Below, piece after piece: positions 11,134 to 23,577 of a stretch of 64,000 nucleotides of DNA (positions within the stretch are counted from its first letter, which is position 1; each line of letters starts with the position of its first letter). The translations under genes and the position numbers were made by a program. Source of the stretch: Xylogone sp. PMI_703 (taxonomy: Eukaryota > Ascomycota > Leotiomycetes); assembly GCA_021399445.1 (NCBI GenBank), contig JAJTUQ010000003.1, forward strand, positions 7,254,001-7,318,000. The letters are read 5' to 3'. The notes beneath the pieces were generated by a model, which was not told the DNA's origin, did not search any database, and was given only the letters and a program-made list of their open reading frames with translations.

Positions 11134-11708
11134 TATTTCCATACGGAATTACAAAACTGGGAAGGTTTTCTTTTGTCGAATGTACTATGGCATTACAACT
11201 GGGATCAGCATTAAATGTAGATAAACGGGATGGGAAATTACCATAAACACTATCAGATTTGTTGAAAGGTCTTCTATACTTTCAACTGTGTATTCAAGAT
11301 GAAAATCTTACTCTTACACTCATTCATAAGTGGAATATCAAATTATTTTAATAATTTAATATGGTTTCTCTTCTTAGTAAACGGCCTGGGCGAGCTGGGC
11401 TACTGGAGTGGCTGGTTGGGAACGAAATGCACTTTGCCCGTGCCTGGCGTGATTGGAGCTTCCCACTGGCTTACATCGTGACGTCCGCTTGGTCCGCTAC
11501 CGCCAGCCAACCTTAAACAGCAATCCTTCCTCCCATCTGCAAGTAACTTACAAACAAGACTAACTCTTCGAATTGAGCAAGCAGAACCTAAAGCTCCCGA
11601 TCGAGAATTCATAATATCAGCGACATCAATTTATTCGCACCGAGCTTCTTTGCAAGGGCCAGCTTAGACTGAAGCTCGAGCTTCCCACATTGCCCCGCGC
11701 TCGAAACC
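11134..11708. other. Intergenic spacer, LETM1 to SNX4
   Basis: This spacer is the 3' flank of LETM1 and the promoter/leader of the sorting nexin gene, both on the plus strand. The first half is AT-rich and the second half (from about 11400) is more GC-rich with a TGACGT element near 11480. No gene seen. Confidence 0.6.
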
Positions 11709-13157
11709 ATGGTCAGTATGGAGCAGGACGATTTCGCCAATGTAGCCTGGCAAAACAATCAAGGCAGCCCACCTGTTATTACGAGCGCCGAGAGTGAAGG
11801 CGAAGGCAAGGCTGAGAGTGGGAGTCGACCGCGGCCGGGAAGAGGTGATAGTGTAGACGACGGCAGTGTGCTGGAGTGTACAGTAACAGCTCCGATCAAA
11901 GAGGGCGATGGGACAAAAGATGCTTACATATCCTACTTAATAACGACTCATGTAAGTTTGTACATGTTGTTTCTATGCTCATCTGCGACCACATGCTGAC
12001 TGTGGCCGGTTCAGACCAACTTTCCTACCTTCCAAAAGCCTGTAACATCAGTACGGCGACGCTTCACGGATTTTGTGTTTCTCTATAAGGCACTCTGCAA
12101 AGAATATCCAGCTTCTGCGGTACCTCCTCTGCCGGATAAGCACAAGATGGAATATGTGCGGGGTGACCGGTTCGGATCAGACTTCACATCGCGACGAGCA
12201 AACTCTCTGTATCGATTCCTCGCGCGGCTAACACTACATCCAAGGCTTCGAAGAAGCCCACTGCTCATTATCTTCCTAGAGAGCAGCGACTGGAATGCGA
12301 CTATGAGGGCGCGAACGCAGCGCGCATCCTCCGTTTCGGACCCATCAGGTGCGAGTGGTGTATTTGACAATTTCACGGATACATTTATCAATGCGTTTAC
12401 CAAGATTCACAAGCCAGACAAGCGATTCATTGAAGTAAGAGAGAAGAGCGACAAACTAGACGAGGATTTGGGCCACATCGAGAAGATCGTGGCAAGAGTA
12501 GCAAGGCGCGAGGGGGATCTTGAGACGGATTACAAAGACCTAGCTGAACAATTCCAAAAACTAATCAATCTCGAGCCGGGCGTCGAATCGGCCGTCCATG
12601 CATTCGCTGCCACGGTCGAAGATACGTCGGCGGGGATCAAGACACTGAAGGATCATACCGATCAGGACTATCTCGGTAGCTTACGGGATATGCAAGCCTA
12701 CAGTCTGGCGCTGAAGAACCTCCTCAAGGCGCGCGACCAGAAACAACTCGACTTCGAGCAACTAACCGAATACCTCAACAAGTCCACATCCGATCGTGAA
12801 ACCCTAGCCAACACGCATGGATCCAGCGGTCTTACTGGAGCAGGTGGCTTCATCCGGTCCAAGATCGAAGACGTGCGTGGAGTCGACCACGAACAATCCC
12901 GTCGCGAGCGCCTCCGGAGACTGGAAATACGAATCGACGAGCTGACTCGAGAAGTGGAGGACGCAAAGAAGACGAGCGAGGCATTCGACGAGGAAGTCGT
13001 GAAGGAAGTCCAGGACTTCGAGCGCATCAAGCGAATCGAATTCAAGAGCCAGTTCGGGGCGCTGGCCGATGCGCATGTAGAGTTTTATGGAAACGTGATT
13101 GACAACTGGGAGAAGTATCTGAAGGTCATGGAGGCGGAAGGGACGCCTATTTCATGA
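11709..13157 (+). CDS. SNX4: Sorting nexin 4 (PX-BAR; Snx4/Atg24)
   Basis: Exons 11709-11951 and 12015-13157 join in phase 0 across a 63-nt GTAAGT...CAG intron to give 461 residues. After an acidic, disordered N-terminus, the PX domain (about 50-180) has the PI3P-binding Arg in VRRRFTDFVFLYKAL, a Pro loop (AVPPLPDK), and RRANSLYRFLARLTLHP. The rest (about 205-461) is a BAR-type helical region, for example RVARREGDLETDYKDLAEQF. Snx4 dimerises with other PX-BAR proteins, binds PI3P on endosomes, retrieves SNAREs to the Golgi and supports selective autophagy. Its lipid ligand is made by the Vps34 complex whose Atg6 and Vps38 subunits are also encoded here. Snx41/Atg20 is less likely because that protein has a longer N-terminus and an interrupted BAR. 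Confidence 0.88.
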
Positions 13158-13870
13158 AAGAACAATGTTTTTTATGTAAAATAAGAAGCTGAGTTTTATA
13201 TAACACCCTCTTTCAGCTGGAAAAGATGGGGAGCATCCGCTTCAGGGAGGAAAAAAGAGCGACTAATATTCCTTTTACATGTGTTGCAGGCTGGCTGGCT
13301 GGTAGTGGCTCTGCTTGCTAACTAACCATCGCTGTGCTTTTTTTTTTACCGTGTCCCGGTAATAATGAAAGATCCCTTTTTTTGGGCGTGTCTACTGGTT
13401 AGATACATACCAACTGGCGTTATTTCCCAATCATGTCATTGTCATTGCCATGTCTGTCTGTCTGTCTATCGTTATGTCTGCATGCTTTATGTACCTAATG
13501 ACGAGGCCCCTTTGGTCCTTGATATCTTCTATAGAGAAAATAAAACGTCATGAGACTATCTGTTGCATAGCCCTGATATCTAACCAAAGGAGATGAGATT
13601 ATCCACTTAAGCATAGGTCATTCATATACTGAAAAGCGGGACAGTTTCAAGCAAAAAAGAAGAGAAATACTCATTTCGTTACGATTCAATGCTCTGCTAC
13701 AAGAGTAAAACTATATATCGACTCTCTGGATAATGCCTTTGAACCTTTGAAGAAACACCCACTCCATGACAGAAGAACCCTTTTAAAAAACGCCTTGAAG
13801 AATATATGATGAGTCCAAAAAAAGGCTTATCTGCAAAAAAAAATCTCTTATATGTATGCCATGCCCGAAA
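13158..13870. other. Convergent 3' flanks of SNX4 and KEX2
   Basis: The spacer separates convergent genes. It has an 11-T tract near 13340, a short TGTC microsatellite at about 13449-13467, and several A-rich tracts. I see no gene or RNA. Confidence 0.6.
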
Positions 13871-16534
13871 TTACTTTTTTAGTGCCTTTTTCTCATCTGC
13901 TTCGTCATCATCTTCATCATCGCCAATCACATGCTGGTCATCGTCGCTTCCGCTGCGATCCTTATATCTCTTCTCTCCGTGCCCTTCTGCGTCGTTTTCT
14001 ACATCGTCTTCGTCGTCATCACTGAACTCTTCGTCGCTTCCTGCAGCAAAGGCGTCATACAGCTCTCCCGCTCTGCGCTTTGTCCTTTGGCCTCTCTTTC
14101 TAGTGCCGCTATTCAAACCTTCTGCCTCGTCCTCTTGGATCAAATCGAACTCCCATTCATCTCTTGGATTATTCCTTAGTCGCTTGCGACGTGCGAGGTA
14201 GAGGTAGATTCCTAATCCAATACAGAACACAAGAATAAGAGCGGCAGAACCGTAAATCCAAATTTGAGTCTTGGAACTGACGCCAAAAGTGGGGAAGAAA
14301 GAAGGTAGCCAACTGGAGTTTGTCTTCTCCTTTTCTGAATCTGCAGGAGTGGCAGGTCCGCTTGGGCTTGGGCTGGGACTTGGATTCGGATTTGGCTGTG
14401 AGACTTCTCCTGTTGGTTTGGAGTTTGTGGGGCGTGTAGGATGGTCTGATGGATGGGCAAGGACTTCCGTTTTAGTTGGTTCGGGGGCTACGCTTGTTGT
14501 GGTCCCGGAGATAGTAGTTGTAGAAATAATATCGGCATGGTTATCATCATCATGCTCACTTGGCATCGGTAGAAGGGTAGCTTTATCGGCGTCAATAGCT
14601 TCACCCCATAGTTTGAGGTGCCAGTCGATGAATGTGCCGTTAAATTCATTTTCAACAGTATCTTTGACGTAAACAGTCCATGTTCCGACACCAGATTCAC
14701 CCCTGGCATATGTTAGAGCAATCAGGATGGATATGATGGGAACACCTACCAATGAACAACGGACATGAAGGTCCAATCATTGTATCCTTCGGTGCTCATA
14801 TCAAATCTTCGCGTAGCAGAAAGATGACTAGTTACCTTATCCGGGCTGACGAGGTCAACGCTTAAATCGCCTCTCTTACCGTGTGCAACATTCATTGTAA
14901 CTGTGACATGTTCTACGCGCGCAAGGTTGGCAGCTTTCAGATCTTCCTCGTAGATTAGGAAAGAGACGGCAATGCCATTCTGGCCTTGCGGAATTGCTTG
15001 GTTGACGTGAATCCAGGGAGAAAAGAACCAGGCTTGAGGTTTCACTTTCTGGTGCGTCTTGGCCGCTTCAACTATAGCCCAGGAGTCCAGCTTACCATAC
15101 CCATAAGTATGGCTAAATTTCTTCCCAATAGAAGTCGTTTGCCACTCGCCATCTTCCAAGTTAACTGGAACAGCAGTGTCTACGGTTAGGTACTGCATAT
15201 CTCGCCATGTCAAGTCAGGGCGGATTTGCAAGACTAGTGCGAAGATACCAGCAGCAAGAGGGGCCGCAGCAGATGTGCCTCCGTGCTTAGTATAGCATTG
15301 GTTGGTACCAACATCTGTGGTGTGCTAGAAAGCCTTAGCTAGTTTGGTCATAAACAAGATCATGTCAACTCACGATAGCATCTCCACTCCCACTGCTATA
15401 AGTCACCACCAAGTTTGCCGAGCACTTCTCAGAATAATAAGGATGAGCCCCCTTTCGATCAATAGCACCAACAGTAATACTGTAGATGCTGTTGGTATAT
15501 CCATCAAAATTACAGTTATCTTCGGACGCAGCACCATTTCCGGATGCGAACACATAGATAGAACCTAATCCTCCACGTCCCTTCTGAACCGCATTAAGCA
15601 TTGCTCTTTTGATAAGAATACCTGGTGCATCCATAGTTCTTCCATCATCAGGAGGGCCCCATGAACATGAGTATATCTGATTTTGCTGATATGCATAATT
15701 CAAGGCAATAGCCTCATCGGCATCCGTAATCTCCTTCGAAAGGATTCGGAGTCCCGAAATCCTTGAATTATATGCGACGCCAACGCCGCATACATTGTTC
15801 TTGACTGCAGCAATCTCACCAGCACATCGTGTACCATGGCGATCATCAGACAGCCTTGGTTTTGGTTCCAAGGTATTGTCATTGAAATCGTATGACCCTT
15901 CAGCAAAATAATTGTCCTTCAAATCATCGCTGTACATGTCCAATCCGTCATCTACCATGGCAACGGTCGAGTTCTGCCCTGTAATGCCTTCCAACCATAC
16001 GCCAGTAACATTGACATCGTGTCCGAGCTCTACAGTGTTCATCAAGTGCCACTGTTCTTTAAATATAGGATCGCTAATTTGCAGTGCCGTCGCGATGGCC
16101 TCTTGCTTGGAGACGGCCGCTGGATCGGGAGGATCGTCCTGTCTCTCAATTATAGCTGGAGAAACGCCTTCGGGAGCTGGAGGTATGATTCCTCTCTTTG
16201 CCAGCCGCGGTTTCAACTTTTGTTTTTCGGCGAATTTCACTCCGTCGAGAATATCCCTCCCTCCTACCGAACGCTTCCGCATTTTCCTCTCTTTCAAGGC
16301 CGTCCGTACAACATCGTGGTCTTGTTTGCCACTAGAAAAGATGTGGTGATCCTCCAGCTCGCCCAACTGCCCCTCATGCGTCAGACCAAGCGATGAAGCT
16401 ATCTGCGCTGGACTGGTCGTTGAGTCAAGCTGCAAAACATAGTAGTCTTGAGCGCTGTAGTCGCGCGCTTGAATCTTGGTGGCGGTAGCAAGCCAGCCCA
16501 GTCCAAGGAGGCCGATCGCAGCGTGCAACTTCAT
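13871..16534 (-). CDS. KEX2: Kexin (Kex2-type proprotein convertase)
   Basis: Three exons (16534-15374, 15324-14750, 14702-13871) join in phases 0 and 2 to give 855 residues. There is a signal peptide (about 1-23), a propeptide ending at the dibasic LAKRG (Lys113-Arg114), and an S8 catalytic domain with Asp195 (VDDGLD), His233 (DRHGTRCAGE), oxyanion Asn333 (ASGNGAASEDN) and Ser405 (HGGTSAAAP). A P domain follows (to HWGESGVGTWTV), then a Ser/Thr/Pro stalk, one membrane segment (IWIYGSAALILVFCIGLGIY, about 724-745) and a very acidic cytosolic tail. Kexin cleaves secretory proproteins after Lys-Arg in the late Golgi. ELYDAF in the tail resembles the Tyr-based retention signal of yeast Kex2. I chose the ATG at 16534 because it starts the signal peptide. 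Confidence 0.95.
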
Positions 16535-17663
16535 TTTATGAGGTGAATGGTAAGGTTCCCGCGGAACCTCGAGATTGGTGAAGAGTTTGCGAGGTCTAGA
16601 GGACACGCATTGATAAAGATCGAGTGTGTCGAAGGAGGAAGGTGTCAGCCCGCAGTGAGTGAGCCACTAGGAGGAAAGATTGCGAGTTGCCTCGCAATTA
16701 ATTGCCGACCGAACCCCTAACTATGGTGGCCTGGAGCCGAAGAGATGCGGTTCGTTTGGCCCGCTGTGAACTTTCTGAGTGATCGATGCCTAAAGGAAGA
16801 AGACGTGCAGTAATGGAATGGCTGGACTGATCAACAGCGTCAATAGCCTTCTTCTTTTGGATCTTTTTGGTCCCCAAGTCTAGCGATCTGGCCCTCTGGT
16901 GTTTCAGCAAGCCTCCTGTACGCTTCCGGTATGGGGCAGGTGCACTCAGCAACCAACTGTGGCTAGGCGGAGGTGGCGGCAACTCCTTTTCTGGACTAGC
17001 ACCGCCGTCCGCTTGTCCAACCGGAGCAACACCACTAGCCACACTTGGTCCGCCACGTCCCGCCCACGCGAGCCACGCTAAGATTTTTGTGCCGTACCGT
17101 GTGCGTACCAAGTAGACCGCCGCCGCGGCTGCAAGAGCCCTGGAAAGCGTCACATTTTCCCACCGCCTTGGATGGGCACCATTGGGTCGATTATTCCTTG
17201 CTGCTTGTGCCGTGCTGTGCTGGACAAGAATAGCCTCAAAGCTCCAACCTCCTTCATTTTCCTTCCCATCTTCAAATTCTCCTCTGCACGCTCCTGCAGC
17301 GGCCCTGCAGATGTCAGAAGTGTCATTTATGTATGTGCACAGCGAGTAGTCACAACCCACTCGCTCCATCACATTTTCTCTGCTCTTCCTGCATCTGGTG
17401 GGACCTACAAGCTCTTTAAGCTTCATTTAGTCGCGCGCAAACCACCCGCTCGGCTTTTATACCACTTAATCATACATATTCTTCATGATTCAGTCCCATT
17501 CATAAAATCGCGGGGCGAATTGGGTTGATATATTCAGGTATTGCAGCTTTCTGCATCTAAGCCTGACCTCAAATATCATTTCACATAACCTTTGCGCCCA
17601 ATTTGACCCTGCGACAGTGCCCCTCAAGGCAAATCTTTCAAATCTTCTCGCCTGCTATTAACC
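16535..17663. other. Divergent promoter region, KEX2 / PhoD gene
   Basis: This 1.1-kb spacer is GC-richer than its neighbours and has CT-rich stretches on the plus strand towards 17660, typical of a fungal promoter/leader. A 242-codon minus-strand open frame (17426-16698) lacks recognisable domains and is probably chance. Confidence 0.6.
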
Positions 17664-20600
17664 ATGGCAGGGGCGTACTGGGGGGATTTACCTCCTCCAA
17701 ATATTGTTCGACAGGACTCGGTACGGCGTGGATCAGACGTTGGTCTTAACGTCCAAGGCCTATCTATAGATCCGAATGCAGACCGCACCTCTTTCCAATC
17801 AATCCCCCAATCAGCCCGACAGAACAGGGCATCGACTCAGACAGAAGCGCCAACAATGTCTACACAAAGCCCGTTTGCATCGCCAATAGCAAACAGCTTT
17901 CGAGGAGATGGGTTAGCTCCTCGCCCACCTTCATTTCCCTATGGCGCCGACATGATTCTTAATAAGGACCGAGAATTCGAAGACAGACGGAAAAGACGAG
18001 AAAGCCGAAATCGAGATTTCTATGACGAGTCGGCACCTCTACCGCCTGAAGCTCCAGATCCTCCCAGAGGTCTGCCAATGAACTATAAACTTCCATTCGG
18101 TCTTGCCGGATCTGCTGTCGATTATCAAGACGGTTCGGGACCTTCAAAACCGACCCGTGCATCTGACGCCGGCCTTATCAGTCCAACTACTACAAATCCC
18201 CCCGAAGACTTCTATCGTCGAAGTACAGAAGCTCAATCTCGCCGAGATTCCCTAGCAGAATCCTTACAACGGAGGATGAGTAATGGTAAACCTCTCACAC
18301 GAAGCAACACCGTTGATAGTAAACATGAGAGGCACGATAGTCACACTACGTTCGATTCTGAAAGCAGGAAAGGGTCCTTGATGTCTGAAACAGATCGACG
18401 AAAAGATTGGGCTCCTGATAAATCTCCTCTCCAGAGATTAGAGCGCCGACTTACTAGCATCACAAAGGAGGAGAAACGCGCCCGCATGGAGGAAGCCGAA
18501 CGTCGGTTGAGAGAAGAAAAAGCAGCAAGAGGTGAGGGCCCAGCTGCTCAGACTACTGCTCGGTCCCAGAATCAACCTGTTGCAAAAGGCCAAGAAAATA
18601 TTGCCATAACTACGGTACGAGATATACCAGAATCAGCCTCCGTACAAAAACAGAGCTATATGCCCAATGAGCAATTCCAAAGAAGTGGCTCCATAGATAA
18701 GAGACGGTCTATCCCGGTTGAAAACCAGCCTTTTACAGAAAGCAGCTTCAATGATCCTCCAGGAGTACAGGAAGTAGCCCCGGTTCCAAAGCAGGAAAAG
18801 TCATCTCTTCCTCAACGCTCAGTCAGCTTCCGTGATAGGGTCAGCCCAGACACCATTGCTGCTGTTCCTGCCGGATTAGCAGCTGGTGGCCTTGCCCGTA
18901 GTGGAAGTAACAAGCTGAGGAAAGACCCTCCAGCGGATTACTGGGTTAATCGAGGGCTATCGACTCGGTTTCCTGGGAACGGACAGCAATCAATACCGCC
19001 GCCAAGCTCCTTGCACCCAATAAACCGTTCCCAGACTGATTCTGAACTGAAGCCTGCCATAAATGTGAATGCTCCCGCTGTGCGTAGACCATCAATTCGT
19101 ATGGTGGAACAATCTCCTCCTACTTCAAGCCAGCAAAGTGCGGACGTCGCTCCCAGTCAACAATGGACAAACCTTAGTAAAGTCAGTCGAGTAGCAGAGA
19201 TCAGCCGCCAGTTGAGCCAGCGACATGCAGAAAGAGCAAATGCTCCTGCTATTCCACCGGTGCCTACTCAGCACCCTGTACCTCAAGACGAGAATAGAGC
19301 TCCGGTCCCCATTCCTGGTCCACCTCATCCTGGTGAACCGCAGAATCATCATCATCACCACCCCCTAGCTGATCTCCTACACCAGGGGAGGGACCACGTC
19401 TCAAATGACGGTGTCTACATGGCAGGTAAACGCCTCGATGAATGGAAAACAGGTGGTGTCGCATTACTTGTGGGAAAGCTACTCGACCTTGAGCCTGAAG
19501 TTGAAAGTGAGCCTTCTGCCGAGAAGTATGCCCCTTGGTGGGAGTCGCCACCGAGGAATAGGCAGCGACAGGATTCTATAAGTTCTATCCCGGCTCGCAA
19601 AGCCGAAGCTTACGAAGGAGAATATGACGGTAAGCATCTTCTCCGGAAGATAAATTTCTTCTTAACCCAGAACTTTTACTGACAGTATTTTTTAGGGCCT
19701 ACAAGGTTCAAGCCGCCACTGTTTCTCAGGTGCGGTCCACTGCTTAGATATTGTGGTATCCGCCGTGAAAGGCATCGCAACCGTACCACCAACCAGGACA
19801 TCGAGAGAGATGTGTGGAGAGGCAGTATTATGATAGTGACAGATGATAAAATCTCCTCATATGAACTTGCACCAACCTTACGATTGTTCCTACAACCGAT
19901 GGAATTATCGCCTCCGCCATCAGGCCAGGTCCCTGGCGATGATGGGTACGTTGATCCTCTTGCAGGATTGACAAAGCTCGGACGAGATGGTAGAACTCTT
20001 TACATTAGACCTGTGGAAGAACTAGAAGAAGAGAAAGATATATCCAGGGAAGAGTCGGACGACGGGCTCTTTGAGATGCGAAGATCTGGCGCGCCAAAGC
20101 CAAGTTCTGCAGCTGGGTCTAATGGCAGTGGAAGCGGAGGCCCACGACAAATCCCATATGATGGAGAGAAAGCCAACAAGTACACAGAAGTGCGTGGTTT
20201 CCGGCTTCACCAAGAGAGGGGAAAGACATTTTGGAGGTTCAACATTAAGGTAGAACTTCGGGACAAGCAACAACGAATTGCCTATCGGATCAATCGCGGG
20301 CCTGCATATGCATTTTGGGTCCCTGCTAGAGACCAAGCCATGAATATCATGTTTCACAGCTGCAATGGATTCAGTCTTAGCGTTGAGCCAGACCTCTTCA
20401 CCGGACCCGACCCTCTGTGGCGAGATGTTCTGAATTCCCATCAGAGTCAACCTTTCCACGTCATGATTGGCGGAGGAGACCAAATCTATAATGATGCTGT
20501 TATGAACCACACCACGATCTTCCGAGAGTGGCTTAGTATTAAGAACCCTCTCCACAAGGAAAAGGCACCACTCACCCCAGAGATGCAGGACGAACTAGAG

Positions 20601-22533
20601 TCATTCTACCTTGAGCGTTATTGCATGTGGTTCTCTCAGGGTCTTTTCTCTGTTGCTAACGCTCAGATCCCTATGATCAACATATATGATGACCATGATA
20701 TAATTGACGGCTTTGGTTCTTACCCAGATCACTATATGTCTTGTCCGGTGATGTCTGGTGTCGGAGCTATAGCCTTCAAATATTACATGCTATTCCAGCA
20801 CCAAAGCAGTATTGATGAGGGGGAAGAGAATGAGCCCAGTTGGTTGCTTGGCATGCGACCAGGACCTTACATTCCCGAGCTCAGCAGAAGTATATTCACT
20901 TCTCTCGGACAGGGCGTCGCGTTCTTGGGTCTAGACTGTCGAACGGAGCGGATGAACGACGAGGTTGTTAGTGCTGAAACTTATCATAAGGTTTTTGACA
21001 AGCTTGAAGCAGAGCTCGTTAAAGGAGAGCACAAACATCTCATCGTACTATTAGGTGTGCCAATTGCCTATCCTAGAATGGTTTGGCTGGAGAACTTGCT
21101 CTCTTCTCGATTATTTGGGCCTGTTAAGGCCATGGGAAGAGTAGGTCTTCTAGGAAAGGGATTTTTGAACAGGTTTGATGGTGGGGTCGAGATCCTAGAT
21201 GATATTGATGATCATTGGACTGCAAGGCATCATAAAGAAGAGAGGAACTGGTTGATTCAGGAGCTTCAAGATCTGGCAGCGGAGAAATCTATTCGAGTCA
21301 CAATTCTTGGGTACGTGTGCAACGAGTTGATTCATTATCGTCTTTATCAAGCGCTAACATATGAATAGTGGTGATGTCCATCTAGCAGCCATTGGTCAAT
21401 TCTATTCGAATCCAAAGCTCAATATCCCTAAACATGAGGATTTCCGCTATATGCCAAATATCATTTCTTCCGCAATTGTTAATACACCTCCGCCAGACAT
21501 GCTTGCGGATGTTCTCAACAAACGCAACAAAGTCCATAAACTGGATCACAATACTCTGGAGGACATGATCCCTATTTTCACCCATGATGTTAATGGAAAA
21601 CCAAGGAACAACAAACGTCTTCTCAACCGCCGGAATTGGTGCTCTATCCGTCCGTATGATCCAGAATTGACTCCACCATCCACACCACCAACTGCATCCA
21701 ATGAACCGAGCGCACCCAGACGAGGTCTACTCCGTCGCTTGTCCACTTCTTCGCGTCGGTCTAGTTCCCAAGGACCATACCAAGAAGGTAGCCCGATTTT
21801 CAGTCCTCCGAAACGTGGTCTCCTCCGCCGATTCTCTACTTCAAGAGCACCAACGTACCGCACCGAGGCACCACCTCTATCAAACTCAGCCTTTTTCGGT
21901 CGTCGAACATCGTTCTCAGGGGGGCCACGAGCTTCGATGGACTCTACTCGAAGTGCGCCATTAACTCGTACATTGTCCTTATCAAGGAAGGATTTCTTAC
22001 CAAAGAGTCTCTTCCGAAAGAAGAAATCTGATTCCGGTGGTATAAATGGATATGGTTCCGATACTGACGAAGATGATGAGTACATGGGACAGCAGGAGAA
22101 CCCACAGCTAGGATTACGAGGTGGTGGCGGCGAGGAAGACGGCTACTTCCTGGCCAGGGCGCAGACTCAAGGAAACGCACCTCCTCCATTTCCAGCAAGA
22201 GTCGGATCCTTTGGAGCTCCTTCTCGTACAGCTGTCACTGATAGCACCCCAACTATTGGACCTGCATCAACTACCGGAGCTGGAGCTGCATTCAGCAGAT
22301 CACAGTTCCATCGTACGCCAACCGGGTTGACGGAAAAGGAAATCCGTCAAGGAAGGGGCCATGAGGTAAATCTGGAGAATGGCCTTGATATCCGTCTTCA
22401 TGTCGAGGTCAGCCAGAAAGACCCGGCAGGAATCACTGCGCCGTATAGATTACTCGTACCAGCATTGTGGTATGAAGATCCGCCTTATCAAGGAGAACAA
22501 TCATCAGATCAGTCCCACGACGAACCTAATTGA
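17664..22533 (+). CDS. PhoD-like phosphatase with long disordered N-terminus
   Basis: Exons 17664-19629, 19696-21310 and 21369-22533 join in phases 1 and 2 across 66- and 58-nt introns to give 1581 residues. Residues 1 to about 640 are Ser/Pro/Arg-rich and disordered, with a charged helix (RLTSITKEEKRARMEEAERR) near 270. The phosphatase core follows: FHSCNGFS (about 870), IGGGDQIYND (about 913), ISIYDDHDIIDGFG-type metal site (INIYDDHDIIDGFGSYPDHY, about 984) and the C-terminal GGDVHLAAIG (about 1195), all typical of the metal-dependent PhoD superfamily. The last 350 residues contain three near-repeats of RGLLRRLSTS / RGLLRRFSTS / RTLSLSRKDF, which look like basophilic kinase sites. The physiological substrate is unknown. 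The core is split over two exons, but no catalytic motif is missing. Confidence 0.85.
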
Positions 22534-23577
22534 ACGGCCACTCAGGGAGAAAAAGTAAGAGGAGAGAAAACGAAGCAGAAAAGACGTGATGATCAATAAT
22601 GACGGACGATAATGATGATAATGACAGCAATGATTATATGACTTTCTATTTTCGGCTGCGAAGCAGGGGCATTTTTCTTGTTTTCGTTTTGGTTCGTGGC
22701 TTTATTTTTTTAGACTTGAGAAACATACGGGCGCTCACGCACACTTATCAAGCGCAATTCGCATGCTATGTACTTTAAATACCAGGATGGTTCCGGAAGG
22801 AGATATGGGGCCAAAATCAACATAATTTGGCGGAATTTTTGTTAGGTATCTCAGCAACGGTTGTTAATACAGCAGGAAAGGCATCATATCACTTTCAGCT
22901 ATATATTGTAATGGAAGATATACGACGTGATATATTACCACATATCCCGACTATGGTCTGCTATATTATACTATATTATTCTTTCAGATTAATTACAGAC
23001 GTACCACATTGTCTCGGATCTGGTTTGAGGGGTATATGGAGTATTCGAATATGTATGGTTCGTCGATTCATGTTCTTGCTCTCGTGTTTGGGCTGGCTAA
23101 CGGTCCGGTCTGGACGGGACCACAGTTTGTTGCAACGGCCCGGCCAGTCTGCCTGTGTTGCTGGTGAGACGGGAGCTAGCATATAAATAGGAAAGCAAAG
23201 GTTATGTTGGACAAGGAAATGGCGCGAGTATTCATAATTGTTTTCACTAGTGTAAGTTGCCAAATATTTTACTAGTCTGTGTTTATATCCCATACTTCTA
23301 TTGATTTAATGTTGTGTCCTACTCTCTTTCTTTCTACTGTATCTACTCTCATACTACCACATTTGTTCCTTGATATGCCCTCCCGATAAGAGAATTTGAG
23401 CGAATTGACGTTTACTAAAAACTTGTGTTTCTGTGTTCAAGTTTCGACGTCACCATGATCCTCTCCGTTTGTTTGCTAGATCTCTACGTAGCACAATATT
23501 CAGTCTATTTCATGTCGACTACTGCCATTGTTCCTACCTTCAATAATGATTGAAAACCCTCGTTTGCTATTGCTGTA
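22534..23577. other. Intergenic spacer before the GT25-type gene
   Basis: This is AT-rich plus-strand sequence. It includes a GATAATGA-like low-complexity stretch (about 22590-22640) in the 3' flank of the PhoD gene and a 119-codon frame (22827-23186) with no features. No gene supported. Confidence 0.6.

Noticed and set aside
16698..17426. 242-codon minus-strand open frame between KEX2 and the PhoD gene
   Set aside because: It starts from a weak context in a divergent promoter region, has no domain, and the Pro/Ala-rich composition follows from local GC content.
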